A stretch of 64,000 nucleotides of DNA. It comes from Clostridium akagii DSM 12554. GTDB taxonomy: Bacteria; Bacillota; Clostridia; Clostridiales; Clostridiaceae. The DNA lies in assembly GCF_000686725.1 (NCBI RefSeq), contig NZ_JMLK01000006.1:1-64000 (forward strand), written 5' to 3'. The notes under the pieces were generated by a model. The model made no database searches. It was given only the letters and a program-made list of their open reading frames with translations, and was not told the origin of the DNA. Both the position numbers and the translations under genes were made by a program. Positions 15,827 to 24,491 of the stretch are shown in pieces. How positions within the stretch are numbered: position 1 is the first letter of the stretch; each line of letters starts with the position of its first letter.

Positions 15827-16759
15827 CTATTTAAAAGATATATTAGGTTTAAACGTATACGGAATGTTAGAATTTTTTACTAATGAGCTAGTTACAGTAT
15901 TTGCTTTAGTATTTGTAATCGTAAAGTGACATACAATTCTATTTGTTAACAAACCACCATTGTCAGCTCTTAATCCGGCATCAATTACTAAGGTATAAAG
16001 ATAACCTAAAGAGTATCCTTGGGATGGCGAAAAAACATAAAGGTTATTTTTAACCAGCTGTAATACCAGGCACTACGTCTGATGTTTTTAAATTGAAGCC
16101 TGTACCATTTATTCCGTAGCCATTATATACATGTATATGACTAAGATTATAGTCATCTAATGTAATAGGGGTACCGAAGAATAGGGGTACCGAAGCCAAA
16201 GCCAAAGCCAAAGCCAAAGATCTTATCGATAGGAACATTTGTCTCATCTGGTATAATTGAATCTGGTATTACATTAATATTAATCGAATCAGCATAAATA
16301 ATTAATGATGTACCGGCATATTTATATCTTAAAACTGTTATAGTATGTGATCCAGCAGATAGGCCACTAATATTATAGTCCGAAAAAAGGTAGTTAGCAT
16401 AGCCAGAAGGTCTATCAGAAGCACTTGTTGTTGTTCCCCTTGAATTTTGTGATGTTACTTGGTCATGGTCTACATAAATGATCTCATTTGAAAGTGTATT
16501 ATCTTGAGATTCTCGAAAACGGATACATGCACTAGTGCCATAGATGGTAGATGTAGTATTGTTTTGTTTTGAATACCAATATGGAGTTTAATTATAAGAA
16601 TAAGCGGTAATATATTATATATTACCTTGGTTGGTTGAATGAGTCAGTGGATCTATTGCAGCTGCTTTCGCTATTGAACTTTGAAAAATTGTAAAAGCTA
16701 AAAAGAATAAAATAAATATAGAAGAGTTGATGAATATTTTTTTTTTGTGATTTAAACAT
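15827..16759 (-). pseudogene. Secreted/surface protein, multiply disrupted
   Basis: The minus-strand ATG at 16759 has GGGGGAATTTAC upstream. An A10 tract puts the start out of frame with a clear signal peptide (FINSSIFILFFLAFTIFQSS, then IAKAAA). That frame has in-frame stops near 16615 and 16590 and then reads a beta-rich domain (STIYGTSACIRFRESQDN, SGLSAGSHTITVLRYKYAG). A Phe-Gly repeat encoded by GGCTTT units follows. A 16-bp tandem duplication then shifts the frame before DDYNLSHIHVYNGYG, and another shift separates the C-terminal piece (SLGYLYTLVIDAGL). The original was about 300 residues and exported; its family is not recognised. Confidence 0.7.
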
Positions 16760-17207
16760 TGTAAATTCCCCCTTTTATAATATATATTACAACTATTGAA
16801 ACAAAATGTAAACAAATGGAATAAAAGATATAAAGTCAATCCATATAAAGGATAGATGAATTGACATATATCGCAGACATTCAAATATTTAATATCATTA
16901 AATATTTGGTACTGGTTGTTTCTGTGTTCACGGAAGGATAAAGGCCTGGGAGATATTATAATTGATTTCAATATTAGTATTATGCGAGTTTTTTGTATTG
17001 TATTAATCGTAAGTGGAATCATTGGCTTAAAACTGATAACAATAAAGTAGCAAGTTATGCTAGCTATATACTAATCAAATCAAGTTTTAGTTATAAGGAT
17101 ATTTACATTGGTATTACTTGATAATTAGCAGTATTTTTAAGGTCCCAAATATATAAGAATATTTTCATTAACCTTAGGGAATACAATTATTGAGGAAGGT
17201 GAATATA
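16760..17207. other. Gene-poor region
   Basis: No gene I can support. A stop-free plus-strand stretch of about 38 codons ends at 17050 (hydrophobic VFCIVLIVSGIIGLK) and may be the remnant of a membrane protein. The last 20 bases carry the ribosome binding site of the small gene at 17208. Confidence 0.35.
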
Positions 17208-17336
17208 ATGGAATCTAAACTAGAAAAGGAAAAAAAAGATGATAAAAAATGCAGAAATCCTAAACATCCAGAGAAAATTACAACAAATACAAAAATGGAT
17301 ATACCTTTAAGTGGAACCCAAAATAAACAGAGCTGA
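17208..17336 (+). CDS. Small Lys-rich hypothetical protein
   Basis: 42 residues, ATG 6 bases after GAGGAAGGTG. The N-terminal half is strongly charged (KLEKEKKDDKKCRNPKHPEK). A terminator begins in its last codons, so the transcript is a compact single gene of about 150 nt. No family is recognised. Confidence 0.5.
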   Translation: MESKLEKEKKDDKKCRNPKHPEKITTNTKMDIPLSGTQNKQS

Positions 17337-17351
17337 AAAGCTCTTTTTTTA
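17329..17351 (+). terminator. Terminator overlapping the stop codon
   Basis: AGAGCT (17329-17334), GAAA loop and AGCTCT (17339-17344) are followed by seven T. The stem includes the TGA of the small upstream gene. Confidence 0.85.
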
Positions 17352-17729
17352 TCAATACAAAACAATGAATTAGTTGATGATTGTCTTGGGAATATTGTAA
17401 ATCTAGCAGCAGGACATAGTAACGTATTCCTCAGAAACTGACACAAGTAATGAATATTTAAAGGAACTGAAAGATATATTTGATTACAATTATGAAAAAG
17501 TTATGGGAAATAGATATTAATGACTTTCACAATTTTTTCATAGGTCTTGTAGGAAGAGGTCTTGCATACTCTATCTGAAGAAAATATCAATCTAATAGCA
17601 TAACATTCTAAATAATATAAAAAAACATCTGAGTCCTTATCAAAAGCAACCTATAGTTGCCAAAATGTTATGTTCAATTGGTAGCAATATAGTTGTTTTA
17701 TTAGTAAACTTATTTAGGGGTGATTAAAA
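17352..17729. other. Gene-poor region before the HTH-DUF5680 gene
   Basis: Only a 32-codon stop-free fragment (ends 17520, reads EYLKELKDIFDYNYEKVM) is visible, with no start. AGGGGTGATT before 17730 is the ribosome binding site of the next gene. Confidence 0.35.
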
Positions 17730-18410
17730 ATGAGTTTTCCGGAACAATTGCAGATTCTTAGAAAAGGAAAAGGATTATCGCAAGAGAAATTAGCTGAAAT
17801 GCTTGGTATATCAAGGCAAGCAGTTGCAAAGTGGGAAGTTGGTCATTCATACCCCGACATTGCAAGACTAATAGCATTAAGTGATTTCTTTAAAGTAAGT
17901 ATAGATAAACTAGTTAATGATTATGAAGAAAATTGTCGTTTATGTATAGAAGAGAAAAAAGTTGATTCTATACATGAAAAAACAGTAGAATTTTTACGTA
18001 ATGCCAAAAGAGCTACATATGCAGGAGAGGGCGGTGAAATTGAATCTTCAAGACCTAATTCACATGATTTTGAGTATACAGAAGGAAATTTAAAGTATAT
18101 TGATACCTATTTAGGAAGAGAGCAATTTGGAGGAGAAGAAGCTTTATGGGAAGATGACATTCCATTTTGGTCAATGAATTATACAGGCAGAATTATTGGT
18201 GAAGGCTTTTCAGCAAAATTTTTAAAAGAAGCATTAAATTTAGTATCAGAAGAAAATCCATATCGTGGACCTATGGTATATCAAGATGGACAATATAAAT
18301 ATCATTGCATTGTTAATGGAGAGTTTAAGTGGTTTCAAGGATATGAGGAAATTTATTTTGATGATACGAAGGTGTATGAGTGCTTTTTTCATGGTGGAAT
18401 TATTAAATAA
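17730..18410 (+). CDS. XRE-family regulator with DUF5680 domain
   Basis: 226 residues. The N-terminal helix-turn-helix (LQILRKGKGLSQEKLAEMLG, then ISRQAVAKWEVGHSYPD; residues 7-45) is followed by a linker and a C-terminal domain with SSRPNSHDFEYTEGNLKYIDTY-type signature and a repeating aromatic/glycine pattern (NPYRGPMVYQDGQYKYHC, WFQGYEEIYF). This is the DUF5680 arrangement, a probable small-molecule-responsive regulator. AGGGGTGAT precedes the ATG. A truncated paralogue lacking the helix-turn-helix is at 28724-29290. Confidence 0.85.
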   Translation: MSFPEQLQILRKGKGLSQEKLAEMLGISRQAVAKWEVGHSYPDIARLIALSDFFKVSIDKLVNDYEENCRLCIEEKKVDSIHEKTVEFLRNAKRATYAGEGGEIESSRPNSHDFEYTEGNLKYIDTYLGREQFGGEEALWEDDIPFWSMNYTGRIIGEGFSAKFLKEALNLVSEENPYRGPMVYQDGQYKYHCIVNGEFKWFQGYEEIYFDDTKVYECFFHGGIIK

Positions 18411-18466
18411 TAGATTAATCGGATGTTGTTTTTAGTTAAATTAATCTTAATATAGGAGAATGTATA

Positions 18467-19336
18467 ATGAGTTTATGTAGAAATGATAAATGCTGGTGTG
18501 GAAGTGGAATAAAATATAAGAATTGCCATTTGGACTTTGATAAAAAGTTAGAAAACTTGAAGAATCAAGGCTGCATAGTTCCAACAAGAAATCTTATTAA
18601 AAACAAAGATCAAATTGAAGGAATCAGAAAAAGTGCTAAAATTAATAATGGCCTTTTAGATTTAATTAGTGAAAATATTAAAGAAGGAATGACTACAGAA
18701 GAAATTAATAAACTAGCTCATGAATATACAATATATCATGGTGGAATTCCGGCCACTCTCAATTATGATGGATTTCCCAAAAGTATTTGTACATCTATTA
18801 ATGATGAAGTGTGTCATGGAATACCAAGCCAAGATAGAGTACTTAAAAATGGTGATATTATAAATGTTGATGCAACGACCATACTTAATGGATATTATTC
18901 AGATGCGTCAAGAATGTTTATGATTGGAGAAGTAAGTAATGAAGCTAGAAAGATAGTAGAAATAACTAAGGAATGTTTAAATAAAGGAATGGAAGCAGTA
19001 AAACCTTGGAGCTTTTTAGGTGACATAGGCGCTGCTATACAAGATTATGCAGAAAGTAATGGCTACTCGGTAGTTAGGGATTTTGGAGGACATGGGGTTG
19101 GAATAGATATTCATGAGGATCCATTTGTTTTTCATTTTGGAACTAAAGGAACAGATATGATTTTAGCACCAGGAATGGTATTTACGATTGAACCAATGAT
19201 AAATGGTGGAAGTCATGAAATATTTATAGATGAGGATAATGGATGGACAGCATTTACTGCTGATGGATCGCTTTCAGCACAGTGGGAGCATACAATTCTT
19301 GTAACCGAAGATGGAATTGAAATAATATCGAAATAA
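18467..19336 (+). CDS. map: Type I methionine aminopeptidase with SEC-C zinc motif
   Basis: 289 residues. The N terminus has a SEC-C motif (CWCGSGIKYKNCH, residues 9-21), which binds zinc and in relatives promotes ribosome or partner contact. The catalytic domain keeps all five metal ligands: Asp in NVDATT, Asp in YYSDASR, His in GGHGVGI, Glu in FTIEPM and Glu in SAQWEHT. It removes the initiator Met from nascent proteins. It lies away from the ribosomal protein operon where the housekeeping map usually sits, so it is probably an additional copy. Confidence 0.93.
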   Translation: MSLCRNDKCWCGSGIKYKNCHLDFDKKLENLKNQGCIVPTRNLIKNKDQIEGIRKSAKINNGLLDLISENIKEGMTTEEINKLAHEYTIYHGGIPATLNYDGFPKSICTSINDEVCHGIPSQDRVLKNGDIINVDATTILNGYYSDASRMFMIGEVSNEARKIVEITKECLNKGMEAVKPWSFLGDIGAAIQDYAESNGYSVVRDFGGHGVGIDIHEDPFVFHFGTKGTDMILAPGMVFTIEPMINGGSHEIFIDEDNGWTAFTADGSLSAQWEHTILVTEDGIEIISK

Positions 19337-19351
19337 TAACAATTCATCAAA

Positions 19352-19483
19352 ATGAATTCAGATAATCAGACAGATGTTAAAACTAAGCAGGACATTGAGG
19401 CTCAAGATGTACCACAAGTTCAAACTTCAGAACGAAAAGCTATACAAGATAACATAGGAAACCTACCAATGAAAGGGAAATGA
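19352..19483 (+). CDS. Doubtful short frame
   Basis: 43 codons from ATG without a ribosome binding site. The product is Gln/Asp-rich (TDVKTKQDIEAQDVPQVQ). The stop overlaps the leader of the next gene. It may be noise or a fragment of a spacer protein. Confidence 0.25.
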   Translation: MNSDNQTDVKTKQDIEAQDVPQVQTSERKAIQDNIGNLPMKGK

Positions 19484-19487
19484 TATT

Positions 19488-19841
19488 ATGAAGTTATATG
19501 ATTTAACAAAAAACTATGATTTTCACGACAGTTCTGTTGAAGATTTACAATATGATAAGATTAATAAAAAACTAGTTATCGATATTGAATTATGCAATTG
19601 GAGACAAAAAGGATATAAGAAAGATAAACCAGAAGTTGTTTTATGTAAATTAGTGTTTAGTGAAGTTGAAAAATATACAATTAAACCAGATTGTGAAGAA
19701 TTTGGAGATGATGAAATACTTAATGTTGTAGTTAATTCTGGTGAAGATATATTGCATATGGTATTGTTAACTAGCAAACAGGAAGTAAAAGATATTGAAA
19801 TTTGGGCAAATGACATTGAAATGCTTGATGCAACAATATAA
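19488..19841 (+). CDS. Hypothetical protein, immunity-like HDS motif
   Basis: 117 residues. The N-terminal NYDFHDSSVEDLQYDKINKK resembles the F-H-D-S start of several small bacterial immunity-type proteins, followed by strands (LVIDIELCNW, VVLCKLVFSEV) and an acidic C-terminal half. No toxin gene is adjacent, so an immunity role is only a possibility. Ribosome binding site: AAAGGGAAATG before the ATG. Confidence 0.5.
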   Translation: MKLYDLTKNYDFHDSSVEDLQYDKINKKLVIDIELCNWRQKGYKKDKPEVVLCKLVFSEVEKYTIKPDCEEFGDDEILNVVVNSGEDILHMVLLTSKQEVKDIEIWANDIEMLDATI

Positions 19842-19924
19842 GAATTGAATTGTTTGTTTACATATTGACATTATTAATCTTTGTAGTAAAATATTAGTAT
19901 AAAATAATGTTAGGATGTGAAGAT

Positions 19925-21142
19925 ATGTCGAATGTTCTTTTCTTAAATGTTCCTGCTTATGGTCATGTTAATCCCACGCTAGGGCTTGTAGATGCACTAG
20001 TGAAACAAGGGGAAAGTGTAACTTATTTTTGCACTGATGAATTCAAGAATGAAATTGAAAAAACCGGTGCTCATTTTATAAGCTACAGTAAAGAGACAAA
20101 CCCATTGACAAAAAGACGAAAGATTACATCTGAAATGAAGATTGGTGATTTTTTAGACCAGAGATGTGAGATACTTAATTCAAGTGATGCTATTATAAAA
20201 GATATTTTGGATAAGATTAAAGATTTAGAATTTGATTATATCATTTATGGAGCAATGTTCCCATATGGAAATATGATTGCTCAAATATTGGAAATACCGT
20301 CTATTTCATCATTCGCAGTATTTGCTACTCCAAAGGAACTTATGGCTCAAAACAAAGGATTTATGGATATAAGTTTATTAAAAGATCATCCAATTAATGA
20401 TATTTACAAAGAGGTTTCAAAGCAATTAAAACAAAGTTACAATGTGGAATTACCTAGTAACATGCTTGAATTGTTTTTCAATAAAGGTGATATTAATATT
20501 GCTTATACTTCTAAATATTTTGTTTCACATCCAGAATATTATGATAATAGTTTTATATTTATTGGTCCACCAATATATAATAGAGAAGAAGACTTGAATT
20601 TTCCATTTGAAAAGTTACAAGGAAAGAAAGTTATATATATTTCATTAGGTACGGTTTTTAACAATACTAATAGTGAGCTTTATGATATATTCTTTAGAAG
20701 CTTTGCTAACACCGAGGCAATTGTAGTTATGGCTGCGTATAATGTAGATTTATCTGGATTTGATGTACCAAAGAATTTCATTGTTAGGAATTATGTTCCT
20801 CAATCAGAAATTCTAAAATATACCGATGTTGCAATAACTCATGCGGGAATGAACAGTACAAGTGATTTATTATATAATAATGTACCTTTTGTAGCAATAC
20901 CTATAAGTGCAGATCAACCATATATGGCGGGAAGAGCATCAGAGCTTGGAGCAACTATTGCTCTTGATAAAGACAAGCTGACTCCAGAAATTTTAAAAAA
21001 TTCTGTTAATGAAGTTTTAACTAATCCAAGCTATCTTGAAAATATAAAAAAGATAAGTAGTTCTTTTAAACAGACGGGTGGTTATAAAAGGGCAGTTGAA
21101 GAGATTTTTAATCTAAAAAAAGGAAAACATATTCTTGCTTAA
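19925..21142 (+). CDS. MGT-family (macrolide-type) glycosyltransferase
   Basis: 405 residues from the ATG after AGGATGTGA; an ATG six codons upstream overlaps that site. GT1/GT-B fold: the N-terminal FLNVPAYGHVNPTLGLV acceptor domain, a linker, then the nucleotide-sugar domain with VIYISLGTVFNN, the VRNYVPQSEIL strand and the signature THAGMNSTSDLLYNNVPFVA followed by DQP. These enzymes glycosylate macrolides, flavonoids or lipids using UDP-sugars, often for antibiotic inactivation. It is transcribed alone with a terminator at 21306-21336. Confidence 0.92.
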   Translation: MSNVLFLNVPAYGHVNPTLGLVDALVKQGESVTYFCTDEFKNEIEKTGAHFISYSKETNPLTKRRKITSEMKIGDFLDQRCEILNSSDAIIKDILDKIKDLEFDYIIYGAMFPYGNMIAQILEIPSISSFAVFATPKELMAQNKGFMDISLLKDHPINDIYKEVSKQLKQSYNVELPSNMLELFFNKGDINIAYTSKYFVSHPEYYDNSFIFIGPPIYNREEDLNFPFEKLQGKKVIYISLGTVFNNTNSELYDIFFRSFANTEAIVVMAAYNVDLSGFDVPKNFIVRNYVPQSEILKYTDVAITHAGMNSTSDLLYNNVPFVAIPISADQPYMAGRASELGATIALDKDKLTPEILKNSVNEVLTNPSYLENIKKISSSFKQTGGYKRAVEEIFNLKKGKHILA

Positions 21143-21305
21143 TAACATAAATTATATATATAAGTTGAATATGGTGTACGTAATAATAAATAAATAACTG
21201 TTTGGCACGTCATTTGATAGAATAGATATGAATAATAAAAAAAATATAGTGAGAGTTAAGCTCATTAGGTTTTATTCTGCTATAAAAAATAGCAATTAGT
21301 ACAAT

Positions 21306-21336
21306 AAAAACACTAAATTAATAACTTAGTGTTTTT
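21306..21336 (+). terminator. Rho-independent terminator
   Basis: AAAAACACTAA (21306-21316) and TTAGTGTTTTT (21326-21336) form a stem ending in T5. It closes the glycosyltransferase transcript and can work on both strands. Confidence 0.8.
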
Positions 21337-21401
21337 CATATTTGTATCAATCTCAAGTGAATCTTTTAGAAATTATTCAGAAGGTTGTTTAACTAGCTTA
21401 T

Positions 21402-21545
21402 TTAATTTAATTTAATTTTTTTAGTACCAAATGTAATATCTCCTTTTACAGTTGCATATTCTCCATTAACTGATTCAACTGCGACGTCATAACTCATACC
21501 ATATTTACCTTTAAGGTATACTCTATCACCTTTTTCTATAACCAC
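21402..21545 (-). CDS. Small KOW/SH3-like protein
   Basis: 47 residues on the minus strand from GTG at 21545, with AAGGAGTGA 5 bases upstream. The sequence is a run of short beta strands (VVIEKGDRVYLKGKYG, YATVKGDITFGTKKI), like KOW or SH3-type barrels that bind RNA or peptides. It is too short for domain-level certainty. The ribosome binding site and beta pattern support a real gene. Confidence 0.6.
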   Translation of the reverse strand: MVIEKGDRVYLKGKYGMSYDVAVESVNGEYATVKGDITFGTKKIKLN

Positions 21546-21947
21546 TTCAATCACTCCTTGAATATTAAAATTTTATATAATATACTTGTGGCTTATTAAT
21601 TATTATATAAGACCTCTGCCAGAGTATATAAATTTAAAATATATTTTTGCAAAAAAGATTGTACATTTAGATATGTATTTTGAAAAAAATACGACGTAAC
21701 TTGTAAAAGTTAAAATACGAGCAATGTTCTTTGAAAATTGAATAATGCGGGCTAAAAAGCAAAATAATATCTAATTTATACAAAAATGATATTTTACTAC
21801 AATGTTGATATGATATAATTACCATTAGTTAAGTCATACTATTAAAAAAGGCGAAGCAAAGATTATTTATATGTAGACAAATAGTAAAGTTGTATGCGGG
21901 ATTAAACCAGAGATTATTCAAAATTTGTGTAAAGGAGATGAGAATAG
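21546..21947. other. Leader region with left end of unit C2
   Basis: Contains the left inverted-repeat end at 21739-21750, the CAATGTTCTTTGAAAATTG block before it, and the conserved promoter-leader (TATGATATAATT at 21827-21838, GCGAAGCAAAGATTATTTAT at 21851-21870). AAAGGAGATG precedes the TTG start at 21948. No gene. Confidence 0.55.
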
Positions 21948-22864
21948 TTGAACGGTCAAATGTATCAGATTTGTTGCATTACTGCAGCAGCAAAAAAAGC
22001 GTTAAAAGAGAAATCAGCACTAACGTATACTCCGCTCAAATATGAGAAAAAAATTGAATTTCAGTTTCTGCCGGAAAAGAAACTGTTTAGTACAAAAAAA
22101 TATAAAGCGGAAAATGTACCGGCATGGTATGATTATTGCTTAAAAAAACGGATACAAGATATAAAGTTCCTTGCACCTGCCGCAGTTAAGGATCGCAATA
22201 TTCTCGGCTTTTCTAGCACAAGACAAAGTTCTGTTGTATGCTTTTATAAAGGTGGCGAAGTTGCTTACTTCTCTGCACAATGGGAATTTGATTCCGCTCA
22301 AAAAATGTGGGATATTCTTTATACAGAACAGGAGTGGAAAGATGCTCCTTCGGTAAAACCACAGTTTAAAAATAATACTGAGAGTTTCAAATCCGTATTA
22401 TCCGAAATAAAAGAATTGGCACGAAAGATTGATTGTAATAATTTTGCCATGGTATTTCAAAAGGCTCTTGATATACTGTTGGGTTCTTCTGACTATACAG
22501 ATACTGCATATTATATACCACGCCCAGAAATTCCAGAAGAAAACCTACACCTTTTTGAAGCGGCTAGTACTGCCGATGTTTTTGGTGCAATGGGTTCTTG
22601 GAATGACAGTCCTCCTTATATGGCACATGAAAAAGGGATGGATAAAGAATACGAGTTTCTGTCGAGTGAATTACTGAAACAGGTTAGGCTTGCAACTTTA
22701 TATGCCATTAATGAATGGTAAGATTATGAGCATAATCATAAATTGATAAATTTCAATTTATGGAGTTTAATAAATATAATTTTAGATTCGGTTATTTCGC
22801 ATTTTTCTTATAAAACGTCACAACTATAAAAACTGAACAATTATTTAAAACACCGCATTATTCA
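21739..22864. repeat. Inverted-repeat-bounded unit C2
   Basis: TGAATAATGCGG (21739-21750) and CCGCATTATTCA (22853-22864) are perfect inverted complements around one gene. The 40 bp left of the repeat and about 70 bp around the right end are nearly the same as in unit C1. The right end forms a terminator: AAAACACC pairs with GGTGTTTT across CATTATTCATAAATGG. Confidence 0.75.
21948..22721 (+). CDS. Hypothetical protein of unit C2
   Basis: 257 residues from TTG (AAAGGAGATG upstream). The N-terminal half has YTPLKYEKKIEFQFLPEKK and KYKAENVPAWYDYCLKKR; the C terminus has WNDSPPYMAHEKGMDKEY. I do not recognise the family. Codon use is noticeably less AT-rich than neighbouring genes (many GC-ending codons), indicating recent acquisition. 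It is the only gene between the C2 inverted repeats. Confidence 0.65.
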   Translation: MNGQMYQICCITAAAKKALKEKSALTYTPLKYEKKIEFQFLPEKKLFSTKKYKAENVPAWYDYCLKKRIQDIKFLAPAAVKDRNILGFSSTRQSSVVCFYKGGEVAYFSAQWEFDSAQKMWDILYTEQEWKDAPSVKPQFKNNTESFKSVLSEIKELARKIDCNNFAMVFQKALDILLGSSDYTDTAYYIPRPEIPEENLHLFEAASTADVFGAMGSWNDSPPYMAHEKGMDKEYEFLSSELLKQVRLATLYAINEW

Positions 22865-23190
22865 TAAATGGATTTTGGGGTGTTTTTACGTAGCAATACA
22901 AATAAAAGGTGAAACTCTAAAAAATAAATCCTGTAGTTTCACCCATCCAAATAGGTATTTTAATCGCAAAAATAGATTGCATTAATAGTATACCGTCTAT
23001 TATTAGTTTTATGCATAAAAAGGAAAGCCCATTTGGCGAGCTTTTCTTAGGTGAGATAGAATATCTTAAATATCAGTACTATTGAATTATTTTGAACTAG
23101 CAAACGCAATATATGCAACAAAGTATTTTATAAATTGTAAAAATATGATATTATTGTAATATAAAGATTGCATATTTGGAGATGTTTATC
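22722..23190. other. Gene-poor region right of unit C2
   Basis: Carries the C2 right end, a hairpin (GGTGAAACT 22908-22916 / AGTTTCACC 22935-22943), and from about 23085 DNA similar to that upstream of the 8403 gene, including the TTTGGAGATGTTTA ribosome-binding block. No other gene. Confidence 0.5.
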
Positions 23191-23352
23191 GTGGAAAATA
23201 ATAAAAAATATGAGAAGGATATAAAAGAACTTTGTGAGCGTATGATTTATTTATTAGATAAATTTAAGCAAAGAGGCTTAATAGATGACAAAGAATACGA
23301 TAGCCTTACGTATCAAAAGAAAAGATTTTTGGATAGTAGATTTAATAAATAA
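23191..23352 (+). CDS. Small helical SHOCT-like protein (paralogue of 8403)
   Basis: 53 residues from GTG, same TTTGGAGATG leader. DIKELCERMIYLLDKFKQ and RGLIDDKEYDSLTYQKKR match the 8403-8585 product at most positions, and promoter DNA is also similar over about 100 bp. It ends seven codons earlier than the other copy. Function unknown. Confidence 0.65.
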   Translation: MENNKKYEKDIKELCERMIYLLDKFKQRGLIDDKEYDSLTYQKKRFLDSRFNK

Positions 23353-23610
23353 AAATGATAAAATAAAATCAATTGTTAATATAATTAAGGTTATCATCAT
23401 AGAAACAATATTTATACAATGATATACAATTATGCAATATATTACATTAAGAAAATTATAATTTGGGATTAAATTTGATTTACCTAAACTCCAAAGGCAT
23501 TATTTTACTATAAAATATAGTAATTAATACAATAATAATGTTATAATTATAATAAAATATACGAAAATTAGATATAATATGACAAAAAATACAAAATGGA
23601 GATGACTGGT

Positions 23611-24426
23611 ATGAATAATTTGGAAGTATTGAATTCATATTTAAATAATTTTAAGGATTTAAATCCACTGGATTCTGTTGTTATGATAGTAGACAATGAA
23701 GGTATAATAGTGAACTTTATTGATGCAGAGAGTTTTAAGTTAAATGCTAAGATAGGTACTAAATTACCACAAGGAAGTGCGGTAGCCGAATGTTTATCCA
23801 CTGGTAAGGTAATTCATAAAACTCTTACTAATGAGGTTTATGGTGTTCCTGTAAAAGCAATTGGCACACCAATTTATGAAGATAATAAAATTATAGGAGC
23901 AATTGGTAATGCCACAAGTCTGAAATCTCAAGAAACTTTACTGAATGTTATTCAAAACATTGCGGCAACATCTGAGGAAATTACAGCAACTACAGAAGAA
24001 GTTGCTGCATCTTCAACAATGTTAGCAAAAGATTTAGAAAGCCTAAAATCAAAGGTTAAAGATGTAATGGATGAGATTAATAAAACAGATGAGGTATTGA
24101 AATTTATAAACAGCATAGCTTCAAATTCTAATCTATTAGGTATCAATGCTGCAATTGAAGCAGCTAGGGCAGGAGAAGCAGGAAGAGGATTCTCAGTAGT
24201 AGCATCAGAAATAAGGAAAATGTCAACTAATAGTTCTGATTCTGTAAAAAGCATAAAGGGAATACTTGAAAACATCCAGGAAAAATCATTAATTATGGAC
24301 AAGACTATTCTTGAGGCAGCTAGCCTTGGAAATAGTCAATCAACAGCTATAAATGATATAGCGAAAGCTATCGAAGATCTTGCAACATCGGCAGTAAACT
24401 TGGATAGTATAGCTAAAATAATATAG
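23611..24426 (+). CDS. Soluble methyl-accepting chemotaxis-type receptor
   Basis: 271 residues from the ATG following GGAGATGACTGGT; no membrane segment. Residues 1-110 form a PAS/Cache-like sensor ([37 protein letters not shown]). Residues 115-270 are a short MCP signalling helix hairpin with the conserved tip [20 protein letters not shown] and [11 protein letters not shown]. Such cytoplasmic receptors feed CheA/CheW or act on c-di-GMP partners; the neighbour is a GGDEF/HD-GYP protein on the opposite strand. Confidence 0.88.
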   Translation: MNNLEVLNSYLNNFKDLNPLDSVVMIVDNEGIIVNFIDAESFKLNAKIGTKLPQGSAVAECLSTGKVIHKTLTNEVYGVPVKAIGTPIYEDNKIIGAIGNATSLKSQETLLNVIQNIAATSEEITATTEEVAASSTMLAKDLESLKSKVKDVMDEINKTDEVLKFINSIASNSNLLGINAAIEAARAGEAGRGFSVVASEIRKMSTNSSDSVKSIKGILENIQEKSLIMDKTILEAASLGNSQSTAINDIAKAIEDLATSAVNLDSIAKII

Positions 24427-24491
24427 AGTAGTTCTAGGTTTAGTAAAATTACCACAATTTAGCCATCATATTATTTTTTACCAAGCTATGT

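Noticed and set aside
16193-16219. Short-period AGCCAA array as a CRISPR or minisatellite locus
   Set aside because: It is a four- to five-unit hexamer encoding Phe-Gly within a pseudogene, far too short for CRISPR.
16615-17022. 135-codon minus-strand frame as a gene
   Set aside because: Only its 3' third (signal peptide region) belongs to the secreted-protein pseudogene; the upstream part crosses the true ATG and ribosome binding site in another frame.
17174-17446. 90-codon minus-strand frame opposite the small Lys-rich gene
   Set aside because: Covers a terminator and lies antisense to a small gene with a good ribosome binding site; no protein features.
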